From JAPLNB01 sp964451955 (GTDB taxonomy: Bacteria > Planctomycetota > Phycisphaerae > Tepidisphaerales > Tepidisphaeraceae): a DNA stretch of 19,858 nucleotides. Shown here in pieces: positions 1 to 7,608 of this stretch. The stretch is from assembly GCA_964451955.1 (NCBI GenBank), contig CAYVKG010000087.1:1-19858 (forward strand), given 5' to 3'. The translations under genes and the position numbers were made by a program. Within the stretch, counting starts at the first letter, position 1; every line of letters starts with the position of its first letter. Under the pieces are notes generated by a model. The model ran no database searches, had not been told where the DNA came from, and worked only from the letters and a program-made list of their open reading frames with translations.

Positions 1-279
1 TCGCCGCCTCGAAAACCTCCTGGCGGCATGAAAACGGTCAGTTTGAGTAATATTGTTCGGTATCGACACGTTATACGTGTTCGTGGCATCGTTTACGGGC
101 ACGCCAACCGGGCTCCAGTTCCCAGCATTGGCGTAGCTGGTGCCGCCCGCAGATCCCGTCCAAGCCGAGTCGACCGAAGCTGCCAAGGCAACTTGCGTCG
201 TCAAGGCCGTCGAGCCCACAAGCGGCAAAACAATACTAGTCAATATCTTATGACGACGAAGTGAGCGGCGGTCACACAT
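1..279 (-). CDS. Secreted protein with autotransporter/PEP-CTERM-like start, 5' part only
   Basis: The minus strand is open for 93 codons from an ATG at 279 to the window edge, with GGAGG 7 bases before the ATG. The start reads MCDRRSLRRHKIL, then a hydrophobic stretch (TSIVLPLVGSTALTTQVALA) that makes a good signal peptide, probably cut after ALA or LAA. The mature part contains W-T-G-S-A-G-G, then N-A-G-N-W-S-P-V-G-V-P and T-Y-N-V-S-I. This is the usual opening of large secreted beta-strand repeat proteins of planctomycetes and relatives (autotransporter-associated or PEP-CTERM proteins). The exact role is unknown. The last 15 or so residues before the edge become arginine-rich and unlike the family; a neighbouring frame reads more plausibly (LTVFMPPGG), so a base error near the contig end is possible. 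Base composition is less GC-rich than the neighbours. Confidence 0.72.
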   Translation of the reverse strand, partial: MCDRRSLRRHKILTSIVLPLVGSTALTTQVALAASVDSAWTGSAGGTSYANAGNWSPVGVPVNDATNTYNVSIPNNITQTDRFHAARRFSRRR

Positions 280-417
280 TCCCACACCTCCACGTATGTG
301 CAGTATCGCCCGATTGCTGCGAATTCGGATGTACTTCCTGCCGAGCTAAGCTGCCATCAACAGACGTGCCCACGACCACATCAGGCGCGCATTGGTCCTA
401 TAAACTATGAGATAGCA

Positions 418-447
418 CGCGTTTCGCTCGCGTACAAGCGAAATGCG
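418..447. repeat. Hairpin-forming inverted repeat between the two leftmost genes
   Basis: Arms 418-428 (CGCGTTTCGCT) and 437-447 (AGCGAAATGCG) pair over 11 positions with one G-T wobble around an 8-base loop. It lies 52 bases past the stop of the beta-helix gene. There is no T-run on either side, so it is not a standard intrinsic terminator. It could stabilise the 3' end of the beta-helix transcript or form part of the leader of the secreted-protein gene. The rest of 280-499 shows nothing else I can support. Confidence 0.35.
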
Positions 448-499
448 AATTATCACAGCTCAATTTGCATAATGACCTGCGGCCTCCCCCCGCCGAACC

Positions 500-2902
500 T
501 CACTCGCCGCCTTTCTTCCCCTCCTGCCAAACCGTCAACCGCTTTTCCCCCCTCCCCGGCTTCTCGAACGGACCAGCCGTCGGTCTCACCGTGCTCCGCT
601 TCACGCCATAATAGTCCGAATCCACCTTCAGCGACGAACCATCGGCATTCTCGTACGGCAACCCGGGTACCCGCGCCTTCCCCAGCAGTTCCGTCGTAAC
701 GAGCACCGTCTCCGCCTCCTCCAGTTCCAAACCAATGTTGATCCCCAAGACCCACCGATCCCCTTCCTCCACCAACTTCACCTTCGGATCAACTCTCAAT
801 ACCACCTTCGCCCCGGTCTCCTTCGCACTCGGCTCCGCGCCTCGATAGTACACGTTCCCCCCCGTCTGCAGCGGCAACTCACGCCCGTCATAACCCCACA
901 GCCCATAGCTGCTGATCCACCGGAGTTCCTTCAGATTGCCTTTGCGCTCTGCCGTCAACGTTTCCCCATTGCCCACAAAAACGTTGTTGTAGAAACGGTC
1001 ATCGCCGCCCCTTGTCTTCTCCAAACCCGACACCCTTGTGCTGTGCGCCGGATGATACGGCGTCTCACGCGACGGCTCCGGGCGATTCGTGATCCGACCC
1101 GCAAACAGGTTGTGCACATAGGCCCCGCCCTCCGACATGTCCAGCACATTCACTCCCGACAGAAACACGTTGTTGTCCACCAAAAACGGACCGTGATTCA
1201 CTTCCACGAATAAATCCTGCCCGGCGTTCTCATGAAAAAGATTGCGCGACACACGCGTCCCCTGCGCCATCCAGTCCAGCCACAGGCCCAGACACGTTCG
1301 ATAAATATGGTTGCCCGCAATCACTGAATCAATGGCGGCGTGAAACTTGATCCCCGCCATCTCCGCCCCCGAAAAAAGCCGCCGCACGTGAATGTCATGT
1401 ATCGTGTTCCCCGTAACCTCGCTGAACGCCGCCCCCAGGCTGCCCACCACTCCCGCCTGCTCGCAATGAGATATCGTGTTGTTGCGGACTATATGGTGAC
1501 CAATGTTCTCCCTCGTCCATGCGATCGCGTGGGCGTGCGCTCGCTCAATCGTCTTCACGTAGCCCTCCGCCGTGTCCGCCGATGTGTTGTCATGCGCGTC
1601 GCCGTGCTTCCCAAGCGAAATCCCCGAACATACCGAGTGGCTGATCACGTTGTTCTCAATGATCCAACCCCTGCTCCAATGCGTGCCTACCAAACCAATC
1701 TGCTCGGCCGTCGGCGGCGCCCACGGTGTCGCCGCATGACGCATCACAAACCCCCTCACCGTTATGAAATTCCGCCCCGGTTGGTCCGGGTAAAAAACCG
1801 TCCGCCGAACATTCACCTCCACCAACTCCCGATTGGGATCAACCCCCGGAAACTGCGCCCACAGCGTTGTCTCCGTCGCATTCGCCTGCCCAAACCACAA
1901 CGGCGCATCCAACGGCGCCGTTCTCATTGCCCTGAACACCAGACAGATGCTCTTCTTCCCACTAACGGGCTTGATCCGCGCCTCCAAGGTTACCCATTGC
2001 TGCCAGTCCCCCGTGTTCCCCACATTGCACCTGCCAAGCAACTCGCCGTCAGCCTTGTCCAGCCGCATCTCAATCACACCGCCCGACGACGCCGACGCCA
2101 CACGAATCGCCAATCGATCCGAACTCTCCCCAAAATCAACCCCCTCGTACCGCACCCAGTGACCATCCTCAATGAACCCAATGCACTCCCCGCCCTCCAC
2201 GCACCCCGCATTCTGCGTCCCGTTCTTCTCAGCATAGCCCGTCGCCCTGATCCGCTCCCCCTCCCGCGCGCCACCCCTGGGCCGCAACCACGCCACATTC
2301 AGCAAATACCCCGCCCCTCCCTGCGCCAGCCACGCCGGACGCGACCCCGCTGGCATCAAAACCTCCTCCAACCGCGCCGCTTCGATCAGCCAATCCCCAT
2401 TCAGATACACCGCCCCCGTGTGATGGTCCCGCCCCCGTCGGTCAAACCAGTCGCCTCGAATCACATCCCTGTAAGGATTGAATCCGCCAAAAAACGAGTC
2501 CGGCAGCACCACCTTCCACACGTCCCCTTGCACCTTCACCCACCCCTTGATGACCTCCGAACCCTTGATCTCCACCTTCTCACCAGCCGCCGCTTCATAC
2601 ACGATCCGCCTCGCCTCCGATTCACCCCCTCGCGGCGGATTCACCCGCTCCCGATAAACCCCTTCATGCACCCTCACGGTATCACCAGGCTGCGCCAGGT
2701 CGGCAGCTCGCTGAATCGTCCGCAACGGCTCCGCTTCGCTCCCGCTGTTGCCGTCCTTACCACCCAGGCTCACATGCAGAACTCTCCCATACACCACGAT
2801 CGCCGGCATCAGCAATACACCCAAAAACACCACAACCAACAACCCGGCCATCCGCTCGGCAATCCCCTCCACCACGATCCCGGTCGCCTTACGCGTTGTC
2901 AT
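500..2902 (-). CDS. Exported right-handed beta-helix protein with an inserted CBM6-like domain
   Basis: This 800-residue protein is probably a secreted or envelope-bound polysaccharide-acting protein. Residues 18-39 are a hydrophobic export segment. Residues 41-115 (VLHVSLGGKDGNSG, then TIQRAADLAQPGDTVRV and GVYRERV) are the DUF1565-type opening seen in beta-helix proteins. Residues about 215-325 look like a carbohydrate-binding module of family 6 (Y-A-E-K-N-G-T opening, G-H-W-V-R-Y, W-Q-Q-W-V-T-L-E-A). Residues about 375-645 carry repeated N-N-x-I/V-F/S turns (IENNVISHS, VRNNTISHC, VTGNTIHDI, VDNNVFLSG, YNNVFVGNG), the pattern of parallel beta-helix coils. The last 140 residues are a separate beta-rich region. 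The start at 2902 has AAGGGAG 10 bases upstream; an ATG at 2851 would give a shorter signal peptide and is possible. Lyase or glycosidase activity cannot be decided from the sequence. Confidence 0.85.
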   Translation of the reverse strand: MTTRKATGIVVEGIAERMAGLLVVVFLGVLLMPAIVVYGRVLHVSLGGKDGNSGSEAEPLRTIQRAADLAQPGDTVRVHEGVYRERVNPPRGGESEARRIVYEAAAGEKVEIKGSEVIKGWVKVQGDVWKVVLPDSFFGGFNPYRDVIRGDWFDRRGRDHHTGAVYLNGDWLIEAARLEEVLMPAGSRPAWLAQGGAGYLLNVAWLRPRGGAREGERIRATGYAEKNGTQNAGCVEGGECIGFIEDGHWVRYEGVDFGESSDRLAIRVASASSGGVIEMRLDKADGELLGRCNVGNTGDWQQWVTLEARIKPVSGKKSICLVFRAMRTAPLDAPLWFGQANATETTLWAQFPGVDPNRELVEVNVRRTVFYPDQPGRNFITVRGFVMRHAATPWAPPTAEQIGLVGTHWSRGWIIENNVISHSVCSGISLGKHGDAHDNTSADTAEGYVKTIERAHAHAIAWTRENIGHHIVRNNTISHCEQAGVVGSLGAAFSEVTGNTIHDIHVRRLFSGAEMAGIKFHAAIDSVIAGNHIYRTCLGLWLDWMAQGTRVSRNLFHENAGQDLFVEVNHGPFLVDNNVFLSGVNVLDMSEGGAYVHNLFAGRITNRPEPSRETPYHPAHSTRVSGLEKTRGGDDRFYNNVFVGNGETLTAERKGNLKELRWISSYGLWGYDGRELPLQTGGNVYYRGAEPSAKETGAKVVLRVDPKVKLVEEGDRWVLGINIGLELEEAETVLVTTELLGKARVPGLPYENADGSSLKVDSDYYGVKRSTVRPTAGPFEKPGRGEKRLTVWQEGKKGGE

Positions 2903-2976
2903 GACGAAATAACTCCCTTTCTCATCCCCGCCCGCTGATCAAACAGCCGCCTCACCCAACCGCCACACCGGCCGCT

Positions 2977-3006
2977 ATTCTATAGGAACCGCGCCCCCAA
3001 TGAGAA
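2977..3006 (-). promoter_or_regulatory. Possible sigma70-type promoter for the beta-helix gene
   Basis: Reading the minus strand, TTCTCA (3006-3001) is followed after 18 bases by TAGAAT (2982-2977), about 75 bases before the ATG at 2902. The -10 matches consensus at 5 of 6 positions and the -35 at 4 of 6. This is one of the few AT-rich spots in an otherwise GC-rich 242-base spacer. No terminator with a T-run is visible between fabF and this gene. Confidence 0.3.
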
Positions 3007-3144
3007 CGCCCCATCCCCACCAACACACCATCTTCGCCTGCGCAGTGAATCTCCGTTGCCCCTCCACTGCTTCCACATCCGCTTGATTCCATCGACCACC
3101 CCCGGTCCGAAACCCGCCACCCCGGCCCCCCGCCCCATCAACCC

Positions 3145-4399
3145 CTAGCCGCTCACTTTCGCCATCAGCAGCGACGCATTGTGCCCGCCAAAACCAAAAC
3201 TGTTCGACATCGCGTAATTCACCTTCATCTCACGCGCCGTCTTCGGCACATAGTCCAGGTCACACTCCGGATCCGGATTCTCCAGGTTNNNNNNNNNNNN
3301 NCGTCGGCGGCACCACGTTCCGATACACCGCCATCGCCGTTATCACCGCCTCCACCCCGCCACTGGCGCCCAACAAATGCCCCAAATGGCTCTTGGTCGA
3401 ACTCATCGCCAGCTGCTTCGCGTGCGACCCGAAACTCGACTTCACCGCCCGCGTCTCCGCCAAATCCCCAAGCGGCGTGCTCGTCCCATGCGCATTAATA
3501 TAGTCCACCACCTCCGGCGACACCCCCGCGTCCCGCATCGCAAAATTCATCGCCATCGACGCGCCCTTCCCTTGCTCCTCCGGCGCTGTAATGTGAAAAG
3601 CATCCCCGCTCATCCCATACCCCACCATCTCCGCGTAAACCCTCGCCCCTCGACGCTTCGCGTGCTCGTATTCCTCCAGAATCACCACCCCGGCCCCCTC
3701 CGCCATCACAAATCCGTCCCGGTCCTTGTCCCATGGCCTGCTCGCCCGCTCCGGTTCGTCATTCCGCACCGATAACGCCCGCGCCGCACAAAAACTCGCC
3801 ATCCCCAACTCACACAACGCCGCCTCCGACCCGCCCGCCACCATGATGTCCGCCGTGTCCTGCTGAATCAGACGAATCCCCTCCCCAATCGCATGCGACC
3901 CCGTCGCGCACGCCGTCGCTATCGCCGTGTTCGGACCATGCAGCCCAAACATGATCGACACGTTGCCGCTCGCCGCATTCACCATCAGCCTCGGCACCGT
4001 AAAGGGCGAAATCCGCGACACGCCCCGCATGTCCAAAATCTTCTTCTGCTCTTCCAGCGTCTCAATCCCCCCAATCCCGCTCCCAATGATCACACCGCAT
4101 CGGTAGGGGTCTTCCTTCGAAAAATCCAGACCGGCATCCTTCACACCCACCACCGCCGCCGCTACTCCAAACTGCCCAAACCGGTCCATCCGCCTCGCTT
4201 CTCGAACATCCACCCCGTGCCGCGTCACATCAAACTTCGCGCATTCACCACCAAAACGCGTCGGATACTTGCTGGCATCCCAGCGACTGATCATGCTGAT
4301 CCCGCTTCGACCCGCGCATACCGCGTCCCAAAGCGCCTCCGCACTCTCGCCCAGAGAAGTAATGACGCCCAAACCCGTTATAACTACACGACGTTTCAT
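3145..4399 (-). CDS. fabF: Beta-ketoacyl-ACP synthase II, interrupted by an assembly gap
   Basis: FabF condenses malonyl-ACP with acyl-ACP in each elongation round of type II fatty-acid synthesis in the cytoplasm. The N-terminal 366 residues are intact and contain the active site: Cys164 (ATACATGSHA), His304 (NAHGTSTPLGD), Lys336 and His341 (STKSHLGHLLGA). After VVPPT comes a run of 13 N (3289-3301). Beyond it the reading frame shifts, and the true C-terminus is read from the next frame: NLENPDPECDLDYVP, then NSFGFGGHNASLLMAKVSG, with a TAG at 3147-3145. FabF homologues usually have a single Ile between PPT and NLENP, so the real gap is probably 3 bases. That gives 414 residues, close to E. 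coli FabF (413). The gene follows acpP by 93 bases in the usual acpP-fabF order. The ribosome site before ATG 4399 is weak (GAGAG, 12 bases away). Confidence 0.96.
3289..3301. other. Assembly gap (13 N) inside fabF
   Basis: There are thirteen N in a row. The flanking codons belong to one protein but in frames that 13 bases cannot join, so the run length is not the true number of missing bases. Confidence 0.95.
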
Positions 4400-4492
4400 G
4401 TGATGATGACTCTCAACCGCCGGCCCTGTGTTGCCCGCGACATGCGCCCGCGCAAACAGCCGCCTCAGTACACCCGGCCCGCGACCCGTACC

Positions 4493-4726
4493 CTACTTGT
4501 TGGAATGTTCCTTNNNNNNNNNNTGACCAACCGTCTGACTCTTCTCGGCCTCTTCGTCCGGAATCGACAACTCGAACGCATCCTCAAATTCCATCACCAG
4601 TTCCACAGTGTCCAGCGAGTCGGCATTCAGGTCATTGATGAAATGCGTCTCCCGCGTTATCTCGCTCTTGTCCACGCCCATCTGCTCGCTCACTATCTCG
4701 ATGACCTTCTGCTCAATGTCGTCCAT
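4493..4726 (-). CDS. acpP: Acyl carrier protein, with a short assembly gap near its C-terminus
   Basis: AcpP carries growing acyl chains on a phosphopantetheine arm for the Fab enzymes and for PlsX. The protein starts MDDIEQKVIEIVSEQMGV and has the canonical attachment site N-A-D-S-L-D-T-V-E-L, in which Ser37 is modified, followed by the acidic recognition helix and IPDEEAEKSQTVG. Ten N at 4514-4523 replace part of the last helix; the end reads KEHSNK and TAG. Compared with E. coli AcpP about two residues are missing across the gap, so about 16 bases rather than 10 are probably absent. The start is supported by GAGG 8 bases before the ATG. It lies 108 bases after fabG and has its own promoter. 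Its wobble bases are less skewed than those of its neighbours, as expected for a highly expressed gene. Confidence 0.97.
   Translation of the reverse strand: MDDIEQKVIEIVSEQMGVDKSEITRETHFINDLNADSLDTVELVMEFEDAFELSIPDEEAEKSQTVGXXXXKEHSNK
4514..4523. other. Assembly gap (10 N) inside acpP
   Basis: There are ten N in a row. The frame happens to be kept, but alignment to the AcpP family suggests the true missing segment is about 16 bases. Confidence 0.95.
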
Positions 4727-4746
4727 GGTTCCTACCTCGCCCCTGC

Positions 4747-4784
4747 AAAAAAAGCCCCTTGTCTCCCTCAGGCCACGCAGCCTG
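4747..4784 (-). other. Leader hairpin and T7 tract ahead of acpP
   Basis: On the minus strand CAGGC (4784-4780) can pair with GCCTG (4773-4769) around a 6-base loop, immediately after the expected transcription start. A run of seven T follows at 4753-4747, 15 bases beyond the stem. The distance is too long for a standard intrinsic terminator. It may help stabilise the message or weakly terminate read-through from fabG. Confidence 0.25.
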
Positions 4785-4795
4785 AAAGTTTGCTG

Positions 4796-4823
4796 ACTAT
4801 ACCGGTGAGAAGCCTAATTTCAA
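4796..4823 (-). promoter_or_regulatory. Promoter for acpP-fabF
   Basis: The minus strand reads TTGAAA (4823-4818), a 16-base spacer and TATAGT (4801-4796). Both boxes match the sigma70 consensus at 5 of 6 positions. It lies wholly in the fabG-acpP spacer with its start point near 4789, leaving a leader of about 60 bases. It would let acpP and fabF be expressed more strongly than the upstream fab genes, as is known for acpP in E. coli. Confidence 0.6.
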
Positions 4824-4834
4824 CGGCCCCGCCT

Positions 4835-5572
4835 TCACATCAACATCCCACCATCCACACAAATCACCTGCCCCGTTATGTAACTCGCGTCCGGACCGGC
4901 TAAGAATCCCACCACCGCCGCAATCTCCTCCGGTAAGCCAAATCGCCGCAGTGGGATATGCGACTTCGCGGTCTCCTTAATCTGCTCATTCAACACATCC
5001 GTCATCTCCGTCGTGATGAACCCCGGCGCAACACAGTTGCACGTGATGTTCTTCGACGCCAATTCCTTCGCCACCGATTTCGATAGCCCGATCAGCCCAG
5101 CCTTCGATGCCGCATAGTTCGCCTGACCGGCGTTCCCCGCAACTCCCGCCACCGACGTGATGTTGATGATCCGACCCCCTTTCGCCCGCATCATCGGACG
5201 CGCCGCCGACCGGATCGCTACAAACGCGCTCCTCAGATTCGTATTCATCACCGCATCAAAATCCCCGTCGTCCATCCGCAGAATCAACCCGTCCTTCGTA
5301 ATCCCCGCGTTGTTCACCAACACATCCAGCCTCCCGTGCTTCTCCGCCACCGCCTCAACCACCCCGGCAAGCGCCTTCCCGTCCGCAATGTCACATACCA
5401 CCGCCTCCGCCGTCCCACCCGCCGCAGCTGCCTCCGCGCACACCTGCGCCAATTTCTCGGCGTTGCGGGCAACAGCCACAACGTGAAAACCGTCCCGCGC
5501 CAAACGCCTTACGATGGCCGCCCCGATGCCGCGAGATCCGCCCGTCACCAATGCTACGCGCTTGTCATTCAT
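4835..5572 (-). CDS. fabG: 3-oxoacyl-ACP reductase
   Basis: FabG reduces 3-oxoacyl-ACP to 3-hydroxyacyl-ACP with NADPH, the first reduction of the elongation cycle. The 245-residue protein is a full-length short-chain dehydrogenase: nucleotide-binding TGGSRGIG at residues 10-17, NNAG at 87-90, Asn112, and the catalytic Ser140, Tyr153 and Lys157 (NYAASKAG). The ending ITGQVICVDGGMLM is typical of FabG rather than of other dehydrogenases. It starts 15 bases after the fabD stop, with AGGCGG 8 bases before the ATG, so the two are surely cotranscribed. Its place between fabD and acpP matches the common fabHDG-acpP-fabF order. Confidence 0.96.
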   Translation of the reverse strand: MNDKRVALVTGGSRGIGAAIVRRLARDGFHVVAVARNAEKLAQVCAEAAAAGGTAEAVVCDIADGKALAGVVEAVAEKHGRLDVLVNNAGITKDGLILRMDDGDFDAVMNTNLRSAFVAIRSAARPMMRAKGGRIINITSVAGVAGNAGQANYAASKAGLIGLSKSVAKELASKNITCNCVAPGFITTEMTDVLNEQIKETAKSHIPLRRFGLPEEIAAVVGFLAGPDASYITGQVICVDGGMLM

Positions 5573-5587
5573 CGTTCTTGCCGCCTG

Positions 5588-6520
5588 TTAGTTGCCGCCT
5601 GACAGTGCTTCCGCCGTCGCCAACGACTCGATCGCCAAACGCCGGTTGACCTTCTTCGCCAATCCCGCCAGCGTCCGACCAGGAGCTAACTCCACAAACC
5701 GCAGCCCCGGCGTCCCGTTCAGAATCTCCATCGTCTGCTGCCATTTCACCGGGTGCGTGATCTGGTCCACCAGCAAACCCTTCATCGAAACCGCGTCCGC
5801 GTGCGCAGCCGCCGTCACGTTCGCATACACCGTGCACCGCGGCAACATGAACTCCACCCCCTCCAGCTCCTTCCGCATCCCCTCCGCCGCCGACTCCATC
5901 AGCGGGCTGTGAAACGCCCCCGCAACCTTCAAAGCCACCGCCTTCAAACCCCTCGCCTCCGCCGCAACTGCAATTCGATTGCACGCCCCAATCGCCCCGG
6001 ACACCACGATCTGCCCAGGTGTATTGAAATTCGCCGGCACCAACACCTCCCCCTCCGAACACGCCTCGCATAAACCCCTCACCACCGCTTCATCGCCACC
6101 CATCAACGCCACCATCCCCGACGGCGTTGCTGCCGCCGCCTGCTGCATCAACCGCCCACGCGCCGCAACAAGCTTCAGACCCTCCTCAAAACCAAACACG
6201 CCCGCCAGATGAAGCGCCGTGTATTCCCCAAGACTCAATCCCGCACATACCGCCGTCTCTCCAGGATCCAGAATCCCCGCCGCAACCGCCGCACGGTGCG
6301 ACGCTACGCTCGTCACGTAAATCGCAGGCTGCGATAGGTCCGTCTGGTTCAGCCGATCCTCAGGACCCCCAAAACAGATCGACGATAGACTAAAACCCAG
6401 CACACGATCCGCAGCTTCAAAGACCTCCCGCGCCGCGCCCGATGCCTCGTAATAGTCCTTCCCCATCCCCACCGCTTGGGCCCCTTGGCCCGGACACAAA
6501 ATGCACACCTTGCTCGCCAT
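5588..6520 (-). CDS. fabD: Malonyl-CoA:ACP transacylase
   Basis: FabD moves malonyl groups from CoA to AcpP to supply the extender units. The protein has the oxyanion loop CPGQGAQ (residues 9-15), the nucleophile elbow GLSLGEY with Ser96, Arg121 in AARGRLM, and the catalytic His204 in AGAFHSPL. The ATG at 6520 gives MASKVCILCPGQG and 310 residues, matching the family (E. coli 309). The reading frame is open 60 codons further upstream but that part is arginine-rich, overlaps fabH and is unlike FabD. The gene starts 31 bases after the fabH stop. A GAGTGAG stretch just upstream is a modest ribosome site. Confidence 0.95.
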   Translation of the reverse strand: MASKVCILCPGQGAQAVGMGKDYYEASGAAREVFEAADRVLGFSLSSICFGGPEDRLNQTDLSQPAIYVTSVASHRAAVAAGILDPGETAVCAGLSLGEYTALHLAGVFGFEEGLKLVAARGRLMQQAAAATPSGMVALMGGDEAVVRGLCEACSEGEVLVPANFNTPGQIVVSGAIGACNRIAVAAEARGLKAVALKVAGAFHSPLMESAAEGMRKELEGVEFMLPRCTVYANVTAAAHADAVSMKGLLVDQITHPVKWQQTMEILNGTPGLRFVELAPGRTLAGLAKKVNRRLAIESLATAEALSGGN

Positions 6521-6551
6521 CGTTCTCACTCGCCAATCGACCCCATCATCC

Positions 6552-7538
6552 TCACACGCGAACAACCGCGTTCGCCCACGTATAACCCGCCCCAAACGCC
6601 ACAAACACCACAATGTCCCCCGCCGACACTCGCCCCGCACGCCACGCCTCGTCAAACGCGATCGGAATCGACGCCGCCGACGTGTTCCCATACTTGTCAA
6701 TGTTCACAAACGCCTGCTCGGGACCCAGACCCAGCCGCTCCATCGCAGAATCAATGATCCGCTGGTTCACCTGGTGCGGTACGATCAGCTTCACGTCCTT
6801 CGTCGAAAGCTCGCACTGCCTCAATGCATCCTCTATCAGCTCCGCAAACCGCTGCACCGCGAACTTGTACACCTCCCGACCCTTGATCTGCATGTAGTGC
6901 CGACGAGTCGCTATCAGATCCGCGTTGACAGGGTTTCGGCTTCCCGTCGCGCAGTGCAACACCTCCCATCCCGAACCGTCCGCATGCAACGACGAATAAA
7001 TCACCCCGTGCGACGCGTCCGACGACCGCTGCAACACCACCGCACCCGCCCCGTCCCCAAATAGAATGCAACTCTGCCGATCCGTGTAGTCCGTTATCCG
7101 ACTCAGCGTCTCCGCCCCAATCACCAACACGTTCCGGTATCGACCCGACCTCACAAAATTGTTCGCCGTCTCCAACGCATACACAAACCCCGAACACGCC
7201 GCCGATATGTCAAACGCCGGCGTCGTGTTCAATCCCAGCCCCGCTCCAACAAAACACGCCGTCGACGGAAACTGCATCTCCGGCGTGATCGTCGCACACA
7301 AAATCAAGTCCACATCCTGCGGACCCAGCTTCGCCGCCTCCAACGCCCGCCTCGCCGCCGCCGTCCCCATCGTCGCCGTCGATTCCCCCTCCGCCGCTAT
7401 CCGCCTCTCCTTGATCCCCGTCCGCTGCGTAATCCATTCGTCACTCGTATCCACCATCTTCGCCAGATCCGCATTCGTCAGCCGACGCTCCGGCAAATAG
7501 CTCCCCGTACCCGCAATGATTGCTCCGTAATTCGACAT
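6552..7538 (-). CDS. fabH: Beta-ketoacyl-ACP synthase III
   Basis: FabH starts fatty-acid synthesis by condensing acyl-CoA with malonyl-ACP. The 328-residue protein has Cys115 (DISAACSGFVYAL), His255 (VPHQVNQRI) and Asn285 (DKYGNTSAAS), the complete catalytic triad, and the N-terminal AGTGSYLPE and DEWITQRTGI motifs. The ATG at 7538 (MSNYGAIIAGTG) fits homologues; an in-frame start at 7649 would overlap plsX by 41 bases and add an unlikely basic leader. The ribosome site is weak. It follows plsX by 70 bases on the same strand. The acyl-CoA primer preference, straight or branched, cannot be told from the sequence. Confidence 0.96.
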   Translation of the reverse strand: MSNYGAIIAGTGSYLPERRLTNADLAKMVDTSDEWITQRTGIKERRIAAEGESTATMGTAAARRALEAAKLGPQDVDLILCATITPEMQFPSTACFVGAGLGLNTTPAFDISAACSGFVYALETANNFVRSGRYRNVLVIGAETLSRITDYTDRQSCILFGDGAGAVVLQRSSDASHGVIYSSLHADGSGWEVLHCATGSRNPVNADLIATRRHYMQIKGREVYKFAVQRFAELIEDALRQCELSTKDVKLIVPHQVNQRIIDSAMERLGLGPEQAFVNIDKYGNTSAASIPIAFDEAWRAGRVSAGDIVVFVAFGAGYTWANAVVRV

Positions 7539-7608
7539 AGGGTCACTTCGATTCTTCGCTCTTGTCTTATCTTCTTCCTGCTTCACTAAACAGAAACTCA
7601 TCACCCCG

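Noticed and set aside
280..499. tRNA or small RNA gene in the left spacer
   Set aside because: No cloverleaf, T-loop motif or terminator with a T-run is visible; only one hairpin is present.
1340..2938. 532-codon plus-strand frame opposite the beta-helix gene
   Set aside because: It is a mirror of a strongly supported gene; the product is Arg, Pro and His-rich without domains, as expected from GC-rich antisense.
6521..6700. N-terminal 60-residue extension of FabD
   Set aside because: It is arginine-rich, overlaps fabH and is absent from the family; the ATG at 6520 matches homologues.
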